Shown here piece by piece: positions 32,513-39,320 of a stretch of 56,914 nt of DNA; position 1 is the first letter of the stretch; each line of letters opens with the position of its first letter. Source of the stretch: Bacteroidales bacterium (GTDB taxonomy: Bacteria > Bacteroidota > Bacteroidia > Bacteroidales > UBA12077); assembly GCA_018334675.1 (NCBI GenBank), contig JAGXLL010000016.1:1-56914 (forward strand), in the 5' to 3' direction. Below the pieces are notes generated by a model that saw nothing but the letters and a program-made list of their open reading frames with translations, had not been told where the DNA came from and ran no database searches. Made by a program: the position numbers and the translations under genes.

Positions 32513-32543
32513 ACGGTCCCGCCATTGGCGGGGCCGTTATTTT
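32513..32543 (+). terminator. Terminator after the encapsulin operon
   Basis: ACGGTCCCGCC (32513-32523) pairs with GGCGGGGCCGT (32527-32537), with one G-T wobble, around a 3-base loop and followed by TATTTTA. It is 12 bases after the encapsulin stop codon. Confidence 0.8.
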
Positions 32544-32867
32544 ACAATCCCCTCCTGGCGTTCTGTCCAGCCACCCGCCATGAATATCGCCCTTTTCCTG
32601 TCCTTTTATGCTGTATCGCTTAAGGACGGGTTCTCGCCATTTGAAGGGCCGGGTTCTTTTTTAGACCGATTATAAATTGATGATGATGCGGGAGAGGCCT
32701 GGTCAACTCCGCATGCCAGGCGGGTTTTTCTTCGTTCTTACCGGTGAGAAAAATACAGCCAGTGGCTGGAAATATGACTTTTATCATTTACTGGCTTGAT
32801 GATCCATCCTAATTTTAGAACAGTCAGCGATGCAAGAGAAGAAAATTTTATTGTTTTTTACCTAACA
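32544..32867. other. Intergenic region before the [FeFe]-hydrogenase operon
   Basis: About 320 bases without a credible gene. A second possible terminator (GCCTGG with CCAGGC, then GGGTTTTT, about 32698-32732) is present. The downstream end is AT-rich promoter sequence leading into a Rex-like operator. Confidence 0.45.
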
Positions 32868-32885
32868 GTGTTAATAGTTTCACAG
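32868..32885. promoter_or_regulatory. Predicted Rex operator upstream of the HydABC-type hydrogenase operon
   Basis: GTGTTAATAGTTTCACAG keeps the palindrome TGTTAA-N4-TTCACA and differs from the Rex consensus only in the outermost bases. It lies 24 bases before the hydC start codon. A weaker second candidate, TTGTTTTTTACCTAACAG, begins at 32851. Confidence 0.65.
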
Positions 32886-32909
32886 TACTAATTACTAAAT
32901 TTTGTCAAT

Positions 32910-33380
32910 ATGCCTGAAATGAAAGAATTAATCAAGGATTTAGCAGACCAACATGGAAGAACGCGTGAAAGTTTGCTGCCCATTTTACAGGGAATTGTGA
33001 AAGAGGAGCGACATGTCAGCGAAGAGGTTATGACGGAGGTAGCCCGCGAACTGGATATGTCGGCCGCGTTGGTGTATGGTACCGCGACCTTTTATTCCTT
33101 TCTCGATACCGAGCCACGGGGCAAGTATGTGATCCGTCTGTGCCGGACCATCACTTGCGATATGCAGGGCAAGAAAGAGATTTTGGATACCTTGCAGCAA
33201 CTGCTGAAGATCAACCTGGGAGAGACGACCAAGGACAACCGTTTCAGCCTGCTCGAGACCAATTGCCTGGGATGGTGCCACAAGGGTCCGGCTATGCTGA
33301 TCAATGAGGAAGCCTATACCGATTTGACTCCGGATAGGGTCAGTGAGATCATTGATGAGTACATGATGAAAGAAATTTAA
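32910..33380 (+). CDS. hydC: NuoE-like [2Fe-2S] subunit of NADH-linked [FeFe]-hydrogenase (HydC)
   Basis: A 156-residue NuoE-family protein. It has the helical N-terminal part (LLPILQGIV, LVYGTATFYSFL) and thioredoxin-fold [2Fe-2S] cysteines as CRTITC near residue 74 and CLGWC near 128; the usual CxxxxC and CxxxC spacing is kept. It lies 27 bases before the hydB gene and is the first gene of hydC-hydB-hydA behind a Rex-like operator. It shuttles electrons within the diaphorase part of the hydrogenase. It is a distant paralogue of the NuoE-like protein at 22506. Confidence 0.93.
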   Translation: MPEMKELIKDLADQHGRTRESLLPILQGIVKEERHVSEEVMTEVARELDMSAALVYGTATFYSFLDTEPRGKYVIRLCRTITCDMQGKKEILDTLQQLLKINLGETTKDNRFSLLETNCLGWCHKGPAMLINEEAYTDLTPDRVSEIIDEYMMKEI

Positions 33381-33407
33381 ACCCAAAACCACTAAAAGAC
33401 ATTCACT

Positions 33408-34580
33408 ATGCCAGATACAACAAGCAAAAAACTCAAAAGAGTAGATCTGATATTTGCAGAAGATTGCAATTATAAGGAGGTCCTCAAAAAGACCCTGAGC
33501 CGCTCGCGCGACGATGTGATCCAGGAGGTTCTGGATTCCGGCCTGCGTGGTCGCGGGGGCGCCGGTTTCCCCACGGGTCTGAAATGGAAATTCACCGCCC
33601 AGGAAGAGAGCGAAGAGAAATTCGTGGTATGTAATGCCGACGAGGGCGAACCCGGAACCTTCAAGGACCGGGAGATCCTTTTTCGGGTGCCCAATAAGGT
33701 TTTTGGCGGTATGGCCGTTTGTGGCTACGCCATTGGAGCCAGAGAAGGCTATGTTTACCTGAGGGGTGAATATGAGTTTCTCAAAGAAGATATTCAAAAC
33801 AAGATCAATGCCTTCCATAAGGTCCTGGATGAGTTGGGACTGGACTTCCGCATCAAGCTGCTGCTGGGAAGCGGTGCTTACATCTGCGGTGAAGAGAGTG
33901 CCCTGTTTGAATCCATGGAAGGCAAGCGCGGGGAACCTCGTAACAAGCCTCCTTATCCCACTCAAAACGGTTTCAGAGGCGAGCCCACAGTGATCAACAA
34001 CGTGGAGACCCTGGTTTATTCCCTGATGATCTGTGACCTGGGTGCCGATAGATTCCAGGAGCTGGGTACAGCCGACTCCAGAGGATCCAAGGTATTCTCC
34101 ATCTCCGGTGATACCCCCATCCCCGGCATTTATGAGCTGGAGCTGGGTATGTCGCTGGCCGAGTTCGTTGAGGAATTTGGCGATGGTGATACCAAAGCCG
34201 TACAGGTTGGGGGCGCCGCCGGTTTCTGTGTGCCCCGCAAGAAATTCAACGACACGATCATCGGTTTCGAAGGCGTGCCTACCGGAGGTTCCATGATGCT
34301 TTTCAACAGCTCACGCTCCATGTACAACGTACTGAAGAATTATGTGGATTTCTTCCGCGAGGAGTCCTGCGGTCAATGTACCCCCTGCCGGGCGGGCTGC
34401 CAGCAGCTGCTTAAAGGCATCGAAGCGGTGAAAAGAGGCGACAAGCCGACCACCTACCTAAAGACCCTTTTGAAACTCACCGAGGTGATGAAGGTGACCG
34501 CCAAGTGCGGCCTGGGGCAGTCGGTTGCCAACTCCTTCTCTTCCATTGTCGATAACTTCAAGGAAGAGATGATTTACTAA
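33408..34580 (+). CDS. hydB: NuoF-like FMN/NADH-binding subunit of [FeFe]-hydrogenase (HydB), short form
   Basis: A 390-residue NuoF core only. FMN/NADH loops GLRGRGGAGFPTG and GEESALFESMEGKRG, NNVET, and the 4Fe-4S site ESCGQCTPCRAGCQQ are intact. Unlike the NuoF-like gene at 23059 and Thermotoga HydB, it lacks both the N-terminal thioredoxin-like [2Fe-2S] domain and the C-terminal two-cluster ferredoxin domain. These end domains carry clusters considered important for flavin-based bifurcation with ferredoxin, so this enzyme may be a plain NADH-linked hydrogenase like the one described in Syntrophomonas wolfei. That is an inference from domain loss. It oxidises or forms NADH in the cytoplasm. 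Confidence 0.93.
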   Translation: MPDTTSKKLKRVDLIFAEDCNYKEVLKKTLSRSRDDVIQEVLDSGLRGRGGAGFPTGLKWKFTAQEESEEKFVVCNADEGEPGTFKDREILFRVPNKVFGGMAVCGYAIGAREGYVYLRGEYEFLKEDIQNKINAFHKVLDELGLDFRIKLLLGSGAYICGEESALFESMEGKRGEPRNKPPYPTQNGFRGEPTVINNVETLVYSLMICDLGADRFQELGTADSRGSKVFSISGDTPIPGIYELELGMSLAEFVEEFGDGDTKAVQVGGAAGFCVPRKKFNDTIIGFEGVPTGGSMMLFNSSRSMYNVLKNYVDFFREESCGQCTPCRAGCQQLLKGIEAVKRGDKPTTYLKTLLKLTEVMKVTAKCGLGQSVANSFSSIVDNFKEEMIY

Positions 34581-34611
34581 TCTTTTGTGGAATTCAATAA
34601 AACAATATACA

Positions 34612-36405
34612 ATGGCCAATACAGTTAGTTTAAAAATAGATGGATTTGATGTTAAGGTAGAAAAGAACAGCACCATTCTGGATGCGGCGCGAAAACTCGA
34701 CATCCATATACCCACGCTTTGTTACCATGAGGATCTTTGTGTGGCTGGTAACTGCCGTGTGTGCATGGTCGAGCGCAAAGGGGCCAACAGCCTGGTTCCT
34801 TCCTGCGCAACACCTGCCGAAGAGGGAATGGAGATACAAACCAACACCCTGAAGGTACGCCGCGCAAGAAGATACATCGTCGACCTGCTGCTGAGCGAGC
34901 ACCGTGAGGACTGCACCAAATGCTACAAAAACGGCAACTGCGAACTGCAGTCTCTGGCATCGGATACCATCATCAGCGGGGATTACCTGTTCATGGATCT
35001 GGTACCCGACAAGAATTACACCATCGATCAGTATTCACCCTCGATCATGAAAGACGATGGCAAGTGCGTTCGTTGTCAGCGTTGTGTGCGAACCTGCACC
35101 GAACTGCAGCACGTCAGCGCCCTGGGTGTGGCTTACAAAGGACATGAGATGAAGATCTCCACCTTCTTCGAGAATCCTTTGATCGATGTAGTCTGTACCA
35201 ATTGCGGACAGTGCGTCAACCGTTGCCCAACCGGTGCCCTGGTAGAGCGCAACTACATCGACCAGGTATATGATGCCATCTATGATGAGGATACCCATGT
35301 GGTCGTGCAGACCGCGCCCGCCGTTCGGGTGGCCCTGGGCGAGGAACTGGGCTTCGACGTGGGTGAGCGTGTTACCGGCCGGATGGTAACGGCGCTCAAG
35401 CGCATCGGCTTCGACTCTGTACTGGATACCGATTGGTCGGCCGACCTGACGATCATGGAGGAAGGCACCGAGCTGCTGACCCGTCTGAAGAAAGCCCTGG
35501 TGGATAAGGACAGCAGCGTGAAGCTGCCTATGACCACCTCCTGCTCTCCCGGCTGGATCAAGTTCGTCGAGCATACCTTCCCCGAATACCTGGATAATGT
35601 GTCTACCTGTAAATCCCCTCAACAGATGTTCGGAGCCCTGGCTAAGACCTATTATGCCGATAAGAAAAACCTGGATCCGGAGAAGGTCGTATCGGTCTCG
35701 GTCATGCCCTGTACCGCTAAGAAGTATGAGGCCGACCGTCCTGAGATGCGCGACAGTGGATACAAAGATGTAGATTATGTGCTGACCACCCGCGAGGTAG
35801 CCCATATGATCCGTCAAGCCGGTGTGGATTTCATGGTCCTGGAAGAGAACAAGTACGACAGCATCATGGGTCAGTCCTCGGGAGCAGCTGTTATCTTCGG
35901 TGCTACCGGAGGGGTAATGGAAGCCGCCCTGCGTACCGCTTATGAGATCGTTACCGGTCGCGAGGTACCCTTCGACAATCTCAACATTACCCCGGTACGA
36001 GGTATGGAAGGGGTGCGCGAAGCATCTGTCGTGATTGAAGGCGCTAAGAAGGAATGGAACTTTTTGGAAGGGGTCGAGCTGAAAACCGTTGTGGCACACG
36101 GCCTGACCAACGCCCGCGAGGTGATGCAAAAGGTTCGCAGTGGCAAAGCCGACTGGCATTTTATAGAGGTTATGGCATGCCCCGGCGGATGTCTTGGCGG
36201 TGGCGGACAACCCATACCCACCACACCCGAGATACGCCAGAAGCGTGCCGACGCCATCTATGCGGAAGACTCCGACATGTCCGTCAGGAAATCCCATGAG
36301 AACCCCGAGATACAAGCCATCTACCAGGAATACCTGGGTGAACCCCTGGGGCATAAATCACACGAACTGCTCCACACACATTATAAGGAGCGTAAGCGTT
36401 ACTAG
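34612..36405 (+). CDS. hydA: [FeFe]-hydrogenase catalytic subunit (HydA, multi-cluster form)
   Basis: A 597-residue catalytic subunit. In order: N-terminal [2Fe-2S] domain (CYHEDLCVAGNCRVC), His-Cys 4Fe-4S motif (HREDCTKCYKNGNC), two-cluster ferredoxin (CVRCQRCVRTC, CTNCGQCVNRCP), H-cluster domain with L1 TSCSPGW near 308, L2 MPCTAKKYE near 364 and L3 MACPGGCLGGGG near 519, then a small C-terminal domain. L1 has Ser where most hydrogenases have the second Cys of TSCCP, a proton-relay position. The start is ATG 34612. It reversibly makes H2 from protons with electrons from the HydBC diaphorase. The HydE, HydF and HydG maturases are not in this window. A terminator follows. Confidence 0.96.
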   Translation: MANTVSLKIDGFDVKVEKNSTILDAARKLDIHIPTLCYHEDLCVAGNCRVCMVERKGANSLVPSCATPAEEGMEIQTNTLKVRRARRYIVDLLLSEHREDCTKCYKNGNCELQSLASDTIISGDYLFMDLVPDKNYTIDQYSPSIMKDDGKCVRCQRCVRTCTELQHVSALGVAYKGHEMKISTFFENPLIDVVCTNCGQCVNRCPTGALVERNYIDQVYDAIYDEDTHVVVQTAPAVRVALGEELGFDVGERVTGRMVTALKRIGFDSVLDTDWSADLTIMEEGTELLTRLKKALVDKDSSVKLPMTTSCSPGWIKFVEHTFPEYLDNVSTCKSPQQMFGALAKTYYADKKNLDPEKVVSVSVMPCTAKKYEADRPEMRDSGYKDVDYVLTTREVAHMIRQAGVDFMVLEENKYDSIMGQSSGAAVIFGATGGVMEAALRTAYEIVTGREVPFDNLNITPVRGMEGVREASVVIEGAKKEWNFLEGVELKTVVAHGLTNAREVMQKVRSGKADWHFIEVMACPGGCLGGGGQPIPTTPEIRQKRADAIYAEDSDMSVRKSHENPEIQAIYQEYLGEPLGHKSHELLHTHYKERKRY

Positions 36406-36427
36406 AAGTATATTCCCATCAACTGGA

Positions 36428-36455
36428 AAAGGGCGGTCTTGAACCGCCCTTTTTT
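36428..36455 (+). terminator. Rho-independent terminator after hydA
   Basis: AAAGGGCGGT (36428-36437) pairs with ACCGCCCTTT (36443-36452) around a 5-base loop and runs into a T-tract. It ends the hydCBA operon. Confidence 0.9.
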
Positions 36456-36611
36456 GTGGTTTCGCCTTTCGGGCTTTTAGAATTCATCATACCAGGACCC
36501 CATGCAGGTATACCACCATCCAGCCCCTATAGAGATAATGCTTTAGGCTGAATACCGACCCAACGGTTTGGGGAGTGCTACCATGCATTCAGGGAAGCAG
36601 CTGTTTTGCCG

Positions 36612-37025
36612 CTATAGATATTTCTGATACTCTTCGGGAACATCGAAATATTCCTTGTACAGTTCCACATCCGGTCCCATGCCTTCTACCTGCTTGTCCC
36701 GCATCTTGTAGGTGCATTTTTCACCCGCGATCCCGGAAAAAAAGATCTCGTATTCCTTGCCTTCCTGATCCCGCATGAATACTTTTACCAGGTTGTTGTT
36801 TTCTTCCCGGTTCAGGGTGGTGTGACAAAGCGGACAATAGATGGTAAATTCCTCTCCGGACGCTACCTCAAAATCCGGATGTTTGGTGGTGGTGTAGTTT
36901 CCCAGTTCGGGGCTCAAAAAGATCAGTCCTTTTTGGTTGGTCTTTTGGGATTTGGCCGTTATTACCAGGTTGTTTTCAACCCGCAGCTGACCCTTGCATA
37001 CTGGGCAATAATAATCGTACCACAT
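36612..37025 (-). CDS. Small zinc-ribbon protein of unknown function
   Basis: A 137-residue protein I cannot place in a named family. Two CxxC knuckles are visible, CPVCKGQL at residues 7-14 and CPLCHTTL near 63-70, separated by about 55 residues, which could bind one zinc. The rest is charged and soluble, ending in an acidic tail (VELYKEYFDVPEEYQKYL). It has a strong Shine-Dalgarno AAAGGAGG, unlike most genes around it. It follows the [NiFe]-hydrogenase operon by 45 bases on the same strand, so it may be its last gene or have its own promoter. A role in hydrogenase assembly is possible but unsupported. Confidence 0.7.
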   Translation of the reverse strand: MWYDYYCPVCKGQLRVENNLVITAKSQKTNQKGLIFLSPELGNYTTTKHPDFEVASGEEFTIYCPLCHTTLNREENNNLVKVFMRDQEGKEYEIFFSGIAGEKCTYKMRDKQVEGMGPDVELYKEYFDVPEEYQKYL

Positions 37026-37069
37026 GTTACCTCCTTTTGATTATAATATACAAAATATACCGTTATGAG

Positions 37070-37534
37070 TCAATGGGTATTGCTCGTCCCGGCCACCCGG
37101 TTGATTTTCTCTATCAGGGCGTCGGCCGTTATTTGGACATCCGGGGTGAGGGATTCTCCCAGGGATATATCCAGGGGCTGGATGCCCAGGATATAGACCG
37201 GGCTGTTGAAAAGTTCACATACCCGGTCGAGGGATATGTTGTGGGTATTGGTGGTATGGCCATTGATCCGCTCGGCCGGAAGAAGGTCCCAGTGTCCCGG
37301 TTGGGCCTGGAGGTCCATGCAGTCGATCAGTATCAACACATCGGGGGCCAGGCTGTTGATCTTGCCGATGTAGTTCTCTATGCTCACCTCTACCGTGAGC
37401 CCCCGCAGCCGGGAGGTAGGGATCAGGTGATGGGTGATGTATACGCCAACTCCGTCGTCCCTTTTCAGGACGTTGCCGATTCCCACAAAAAGGATCTGCC
37501 GGTTGGCCGGGTTTAGTAAAATCTCCTGCATCAT
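37070..37534 (-). CDS. [NiFe]-hydrogenase maturation endopeptidase (HycI/HyaD family)
   Basis: A 154-residue protease that removes the C-terminal peptide from the hydrogenase large subunit after nickel insertion. The family motif GIGNVLKRDDGVG (near residues 18-30) supplies a metal-binding Asp, and LILIDCMDLQAQPG contains a second conserved Asp. The chosen start ATG 37534 lies 5 bases after the stop of the preceding ferredoxin gene; a longer frame from 37585 would overlap it. It is co-transcribed with the group 4 hydrogenase and is probably dedicated to its large subunit at 44071-45264. Confidence 0.9.
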   Translation of the reverse strand: MMQEILLNPANRQILFVGIGNVLKRDDGVGVYITHHLIPTSRLRGLTVEVSIENYIGKINSLAPDVLILIDCMDLQAQPGHWDLLPAERINGHTTNTHNISLDRVCELFNSPVYILGIQPLDISLGESLTPDVQITADALIEKINRVAGTSNTH

Positions 37535-37539
37535 CGGGT

Positions 37540-38154
37540 TTATGAGAACACCTTCATTTGCACTTGTCTCAGACAATTGGGGCACAGTACGTTGAACATA
37601 TCCCTTCTTCTGAGTTCTCCTTCACTGAGCTCAACTTTTGTTTCTTCCCTGGAGGCCAGGCGCAGTTTTTCATTGAGCATCTTCAGGTTCATGATGTTGG
37701 AGTAAGCTTTGGGTCCCAGTTTTTTATGCATGAACATGATGTGCTCCCTGGTGGTGATGATGGCCCCGCAGTTCTTGCATATCAGCAGTTCTTTTTCCTG
37801 GTATTCCACATTGGTTTTCCTGTCGAAGGAAGAGAGGTCGTAGATTTGGTCGGAGAGCACCACGCCTTTACCCGTGATGCAATGCTCTTCACATTGACCG
37901 CAAAACAGGCATTTACCATAGTCCCTTTTGATGATTCGAACTCCCTTCTCCCGGTCATCTTCAAAAGTAATGGCCAGGGACGGACATACATTGGCGCATG
38001 TCTCACACCCCACACAGTTTTGGTCGTCCACCACCGGTTTACCCCGAAAGCCTTCGAAGGGCGTATGTTCCTTCTTCGGAAAGCGGGTGGTGTAAGCCGG
38101 GGTCACCAGGGAGATCACCGCCTCTCTGAGTTCACGAATTTTTGGATATTTCAT
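37540..38154 (-). CDS. 4Fe-4S ferredoxin subunit of the membrane hydrogenase (MbhN/HyfH/NuoI-like), with zinc-ribbon tail
   Basis: A 204-residue NuoI-family subunit that relays electrons to the small subunit. Two 4Fe-4S motifs are clear: CVGCETCANVCP near residue 47 and CLFCGQCEEHC near 82. The C-terminal extension contains two further CxxC pairs (CKNCG near 125, CPNCL near 194), likely a zinc site, which is unusual for NuoI. Its ATG overlaps the end of mrpG by four bases. The N-terminal REAVISLVTPAYTTRFP resembles the membrane-facing helix of MbhN. It is the likely ferredoxin docking subunit. Confidence 0.88.
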   Translation of the reverse strand: MKYPKIRELREAVISLVTPAYTTRFPKKEHTPFEGFRGKPVVDDQNCVGCETCANVCPSLAITFEDDREKGVRIIKRDYGKCLFCGQCEEHCITGKGVVLSDQIYDLSSFDRKTNVEYQEKELLICKNCGAIITTREHIMFMHKKLGPKAYSNIMNLKMLNEKLRLASREETKVELSEGELRRRDMFNVLCPNCLRQVQMKVFS

Positions 38155-38483
38155 GGCTTAGTTTTTTGTTCCTTGTAATCATCCTTGACACTTCTTTTGC
38201 CCAGGGGAATGCCGAAGATGTAGGATCCCCTTACCAGGGCATGGGCCGCCACGGTAGCCACAAAGAAAAGAATGGGTATGGCGATCAGGGCTTTCACCCC
38301 GACGTCAATGAATCCGTAACGCACCAGCACCCCGATCAGGATGCTCCAGGTTCCCAATGTGACTGTCTTGGTGGCCGACTGAAGCCTGTTGTAAACGTCC
38401 GGTAGCCTGATCAGACCAATGCATCCGAACAGGTTGAACAGGACACCGATAGCTATGAGTATTGTACTGACCATATCATTCAT
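38151..38483 (-). CDS. mrpG: Mrp/Mnh antiporter subunit G-like protein of the membrane hydrogenase
   Basis: A 110-residue membrane protein with three hydrophobic segments. The family block LFNLFGCIGLIRLPDVYNRLQSATKTVTLGT is recognisable from its pieces GLIRLPD and RLQSATK near residues 22-40. It corresponds to MrpG of multisubunit Na+/H+ antiporters and MbhC of archaeal membrane hydrogenases. It overlaps both neighbours by a few bases (mrpF upstream, the ferredoxin gene downstream), so translation is probably coupled. It is part of the ion-translocating arm and has no catalytic role of its own. Confidence 0.92.
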   Translation of the reverse strand: MNDMVSTILIAIGVLFNLFGCIGLIRLPDVYNRLQSATKTVTLGTWSILIGVLVRYGFIDVGVKALIAIPILFFVATVAAHALVRGSYIFGIPLGKRSVKDDYKEQKTKP

Positions 38484-38739
38484 TTAGTTTTTTACCACTG
38501 ATGTACTTGGCCAGGGTCAGGGTGCCGATAAAGCTGAGAATGACCCAGGCAATGCCGATATCGATGAGGTATAACCGGCCGGTTACCACCGTTAGGATGG
38601 CGCATATGCCTACCACCAGGATCCCGAAGATATCGATCCCCACCATCCGGTCGGCAATGGAAGGTCCGCGTATGATCCGGTAAAGGCAGAACACGCTCAG
38701 TCCGATTTGTATGTACAATAAGATGTGTAAGAAATCCAT
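38476..38739 (-). CDS. mrpF: Mrp/Mnh antiporter subunit F-like protein of the membrane hydrogenase
   Basis: An 87-residue protein with three predicted transmembrane segments. The MrpF block RIIRGPSIADRMVGIDIFG lies near residues 19-37. The start ATG at 38739 is chosen because it overlaps the mrpE end region cleanly and gives the family's normal length; a longer upstream frame is unlike the family. It corresponds to MbhB of archaeal membrane hydrogenases and sits between mrpE and mrpG as in standard Mrp operons. It contributes to the sodium/proton arm. Confidence 0.92.
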   Translation of the reverse strand: MDFLHILLYIQIGLSVFCLYRIIRGPSIADRMVGIDIFGILVVGICAILTVVTGRLYLIDIGIAWVILSFIGTLTLAKYISGKKLNE

Positions 38740-38740
38740 A

Positions 38741-39229
38741 TCATTCAAAGATTTTTTTGATGTATTTTTCAAACCTGCCCGATACTTTTTGGGAGTAGAC
38801 TTCGGGATCTTCGCTGCTGACGTAAATCCAGTGGACATACATCACATCGCCGATCACATCGACGGCGATCGTGCCCGGTGTCATGGTGATGGAATTGGCC
38901 AGCATGGTTTTGGCCAGGTCGGATTGAACACCGAGCTGTACCTTAACTATTCCCGGTTTGATGGGCATGGCCGGGTGCAACACCCGGTAGGCCACATCAA
39001 AATTGGCCTTGATGCACTCCCACAGAAAGATAAAGATGTATACCAGCAGCCAGGCGTATCTCCTGGGCTCCAGGAACATGCCCACCCGGGTTACGAAATA
39101 CCTGCCGAAAAGCCCGGTGGTTATCGCTGCTGCCACCATACCGGTCAGGATGTTGGCCACAGACAGGCTCAGGGTGATCAACAGCCAAAACAACAGGGTT
39201 AGGATGAATAATGCCAGATAACGTTTCAT
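38741..39229 (-). CDS. mrpE: Mrp/Mnh antiporter subunit E-like protein of the membrane hydrogenase
   Basis: A 162-residue membrane protein of the MrpE/MbhA family. It has N-terminal hydrophobic segments (YLALFILTLLFWLLI) followed by a soluble C-terminal domain with TMLANSITMTPGTIAVDV, the family signature, near residues 110-127, and VMYVHWIYVSSEDPE. The length is standard. It is preceded by a 90-base spacer with a long-stem hairpin, the largest gap in this otherwise tightly packed operon. It lies in the order mrpD-E-F-G typical of Mrp clusters. Confidence 0.93.
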   Translation of the reverse strand: MKRYLALFILTLLFWLLITLSLSVANILTGMVAAAITTGLFGRYFVTRVGMFLEPRRYAWLLVYIFIFLWECIKANFDVAYRVLHPAMPIKPGIVKVQLGVQSDLAKTMLANSITMTPGTIAVDVIGDVMYVHWIYVSSEDPEVYSQKVSGRFEKYIKKIFE

Positions 39230-39264
39230 GTGTTTATTTTTTATCTAATTAATTGGCCACATGG

Positions 39265-39314
39265 AACCCGCATGTTTATTCATGTCCTTGTTGTGTAAGT
39301 TCGTGCATGCGGGT
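39265..39314 (-). other. Hairpin in the gap between mrpD and mrpE
   Basis: AACCCGCATG (39265-39274) pairs perfectly with CATGCGGGTT (39305-39314) around a 30-base loop. There is no T-run on the minus strand side. It may stabilise or divide the long hydrogenase transcript. Confidence 0.45.
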
Positions 39315-39320
39315 TTCATA

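Noticed and set aside
35035-36354. A 439-codon minus-strand open frame opposite hydA
   Set aside because: It is the antisense shadow of a strongly conserved [FeFe]-hydrogenase gene and has no recognisable protein features.
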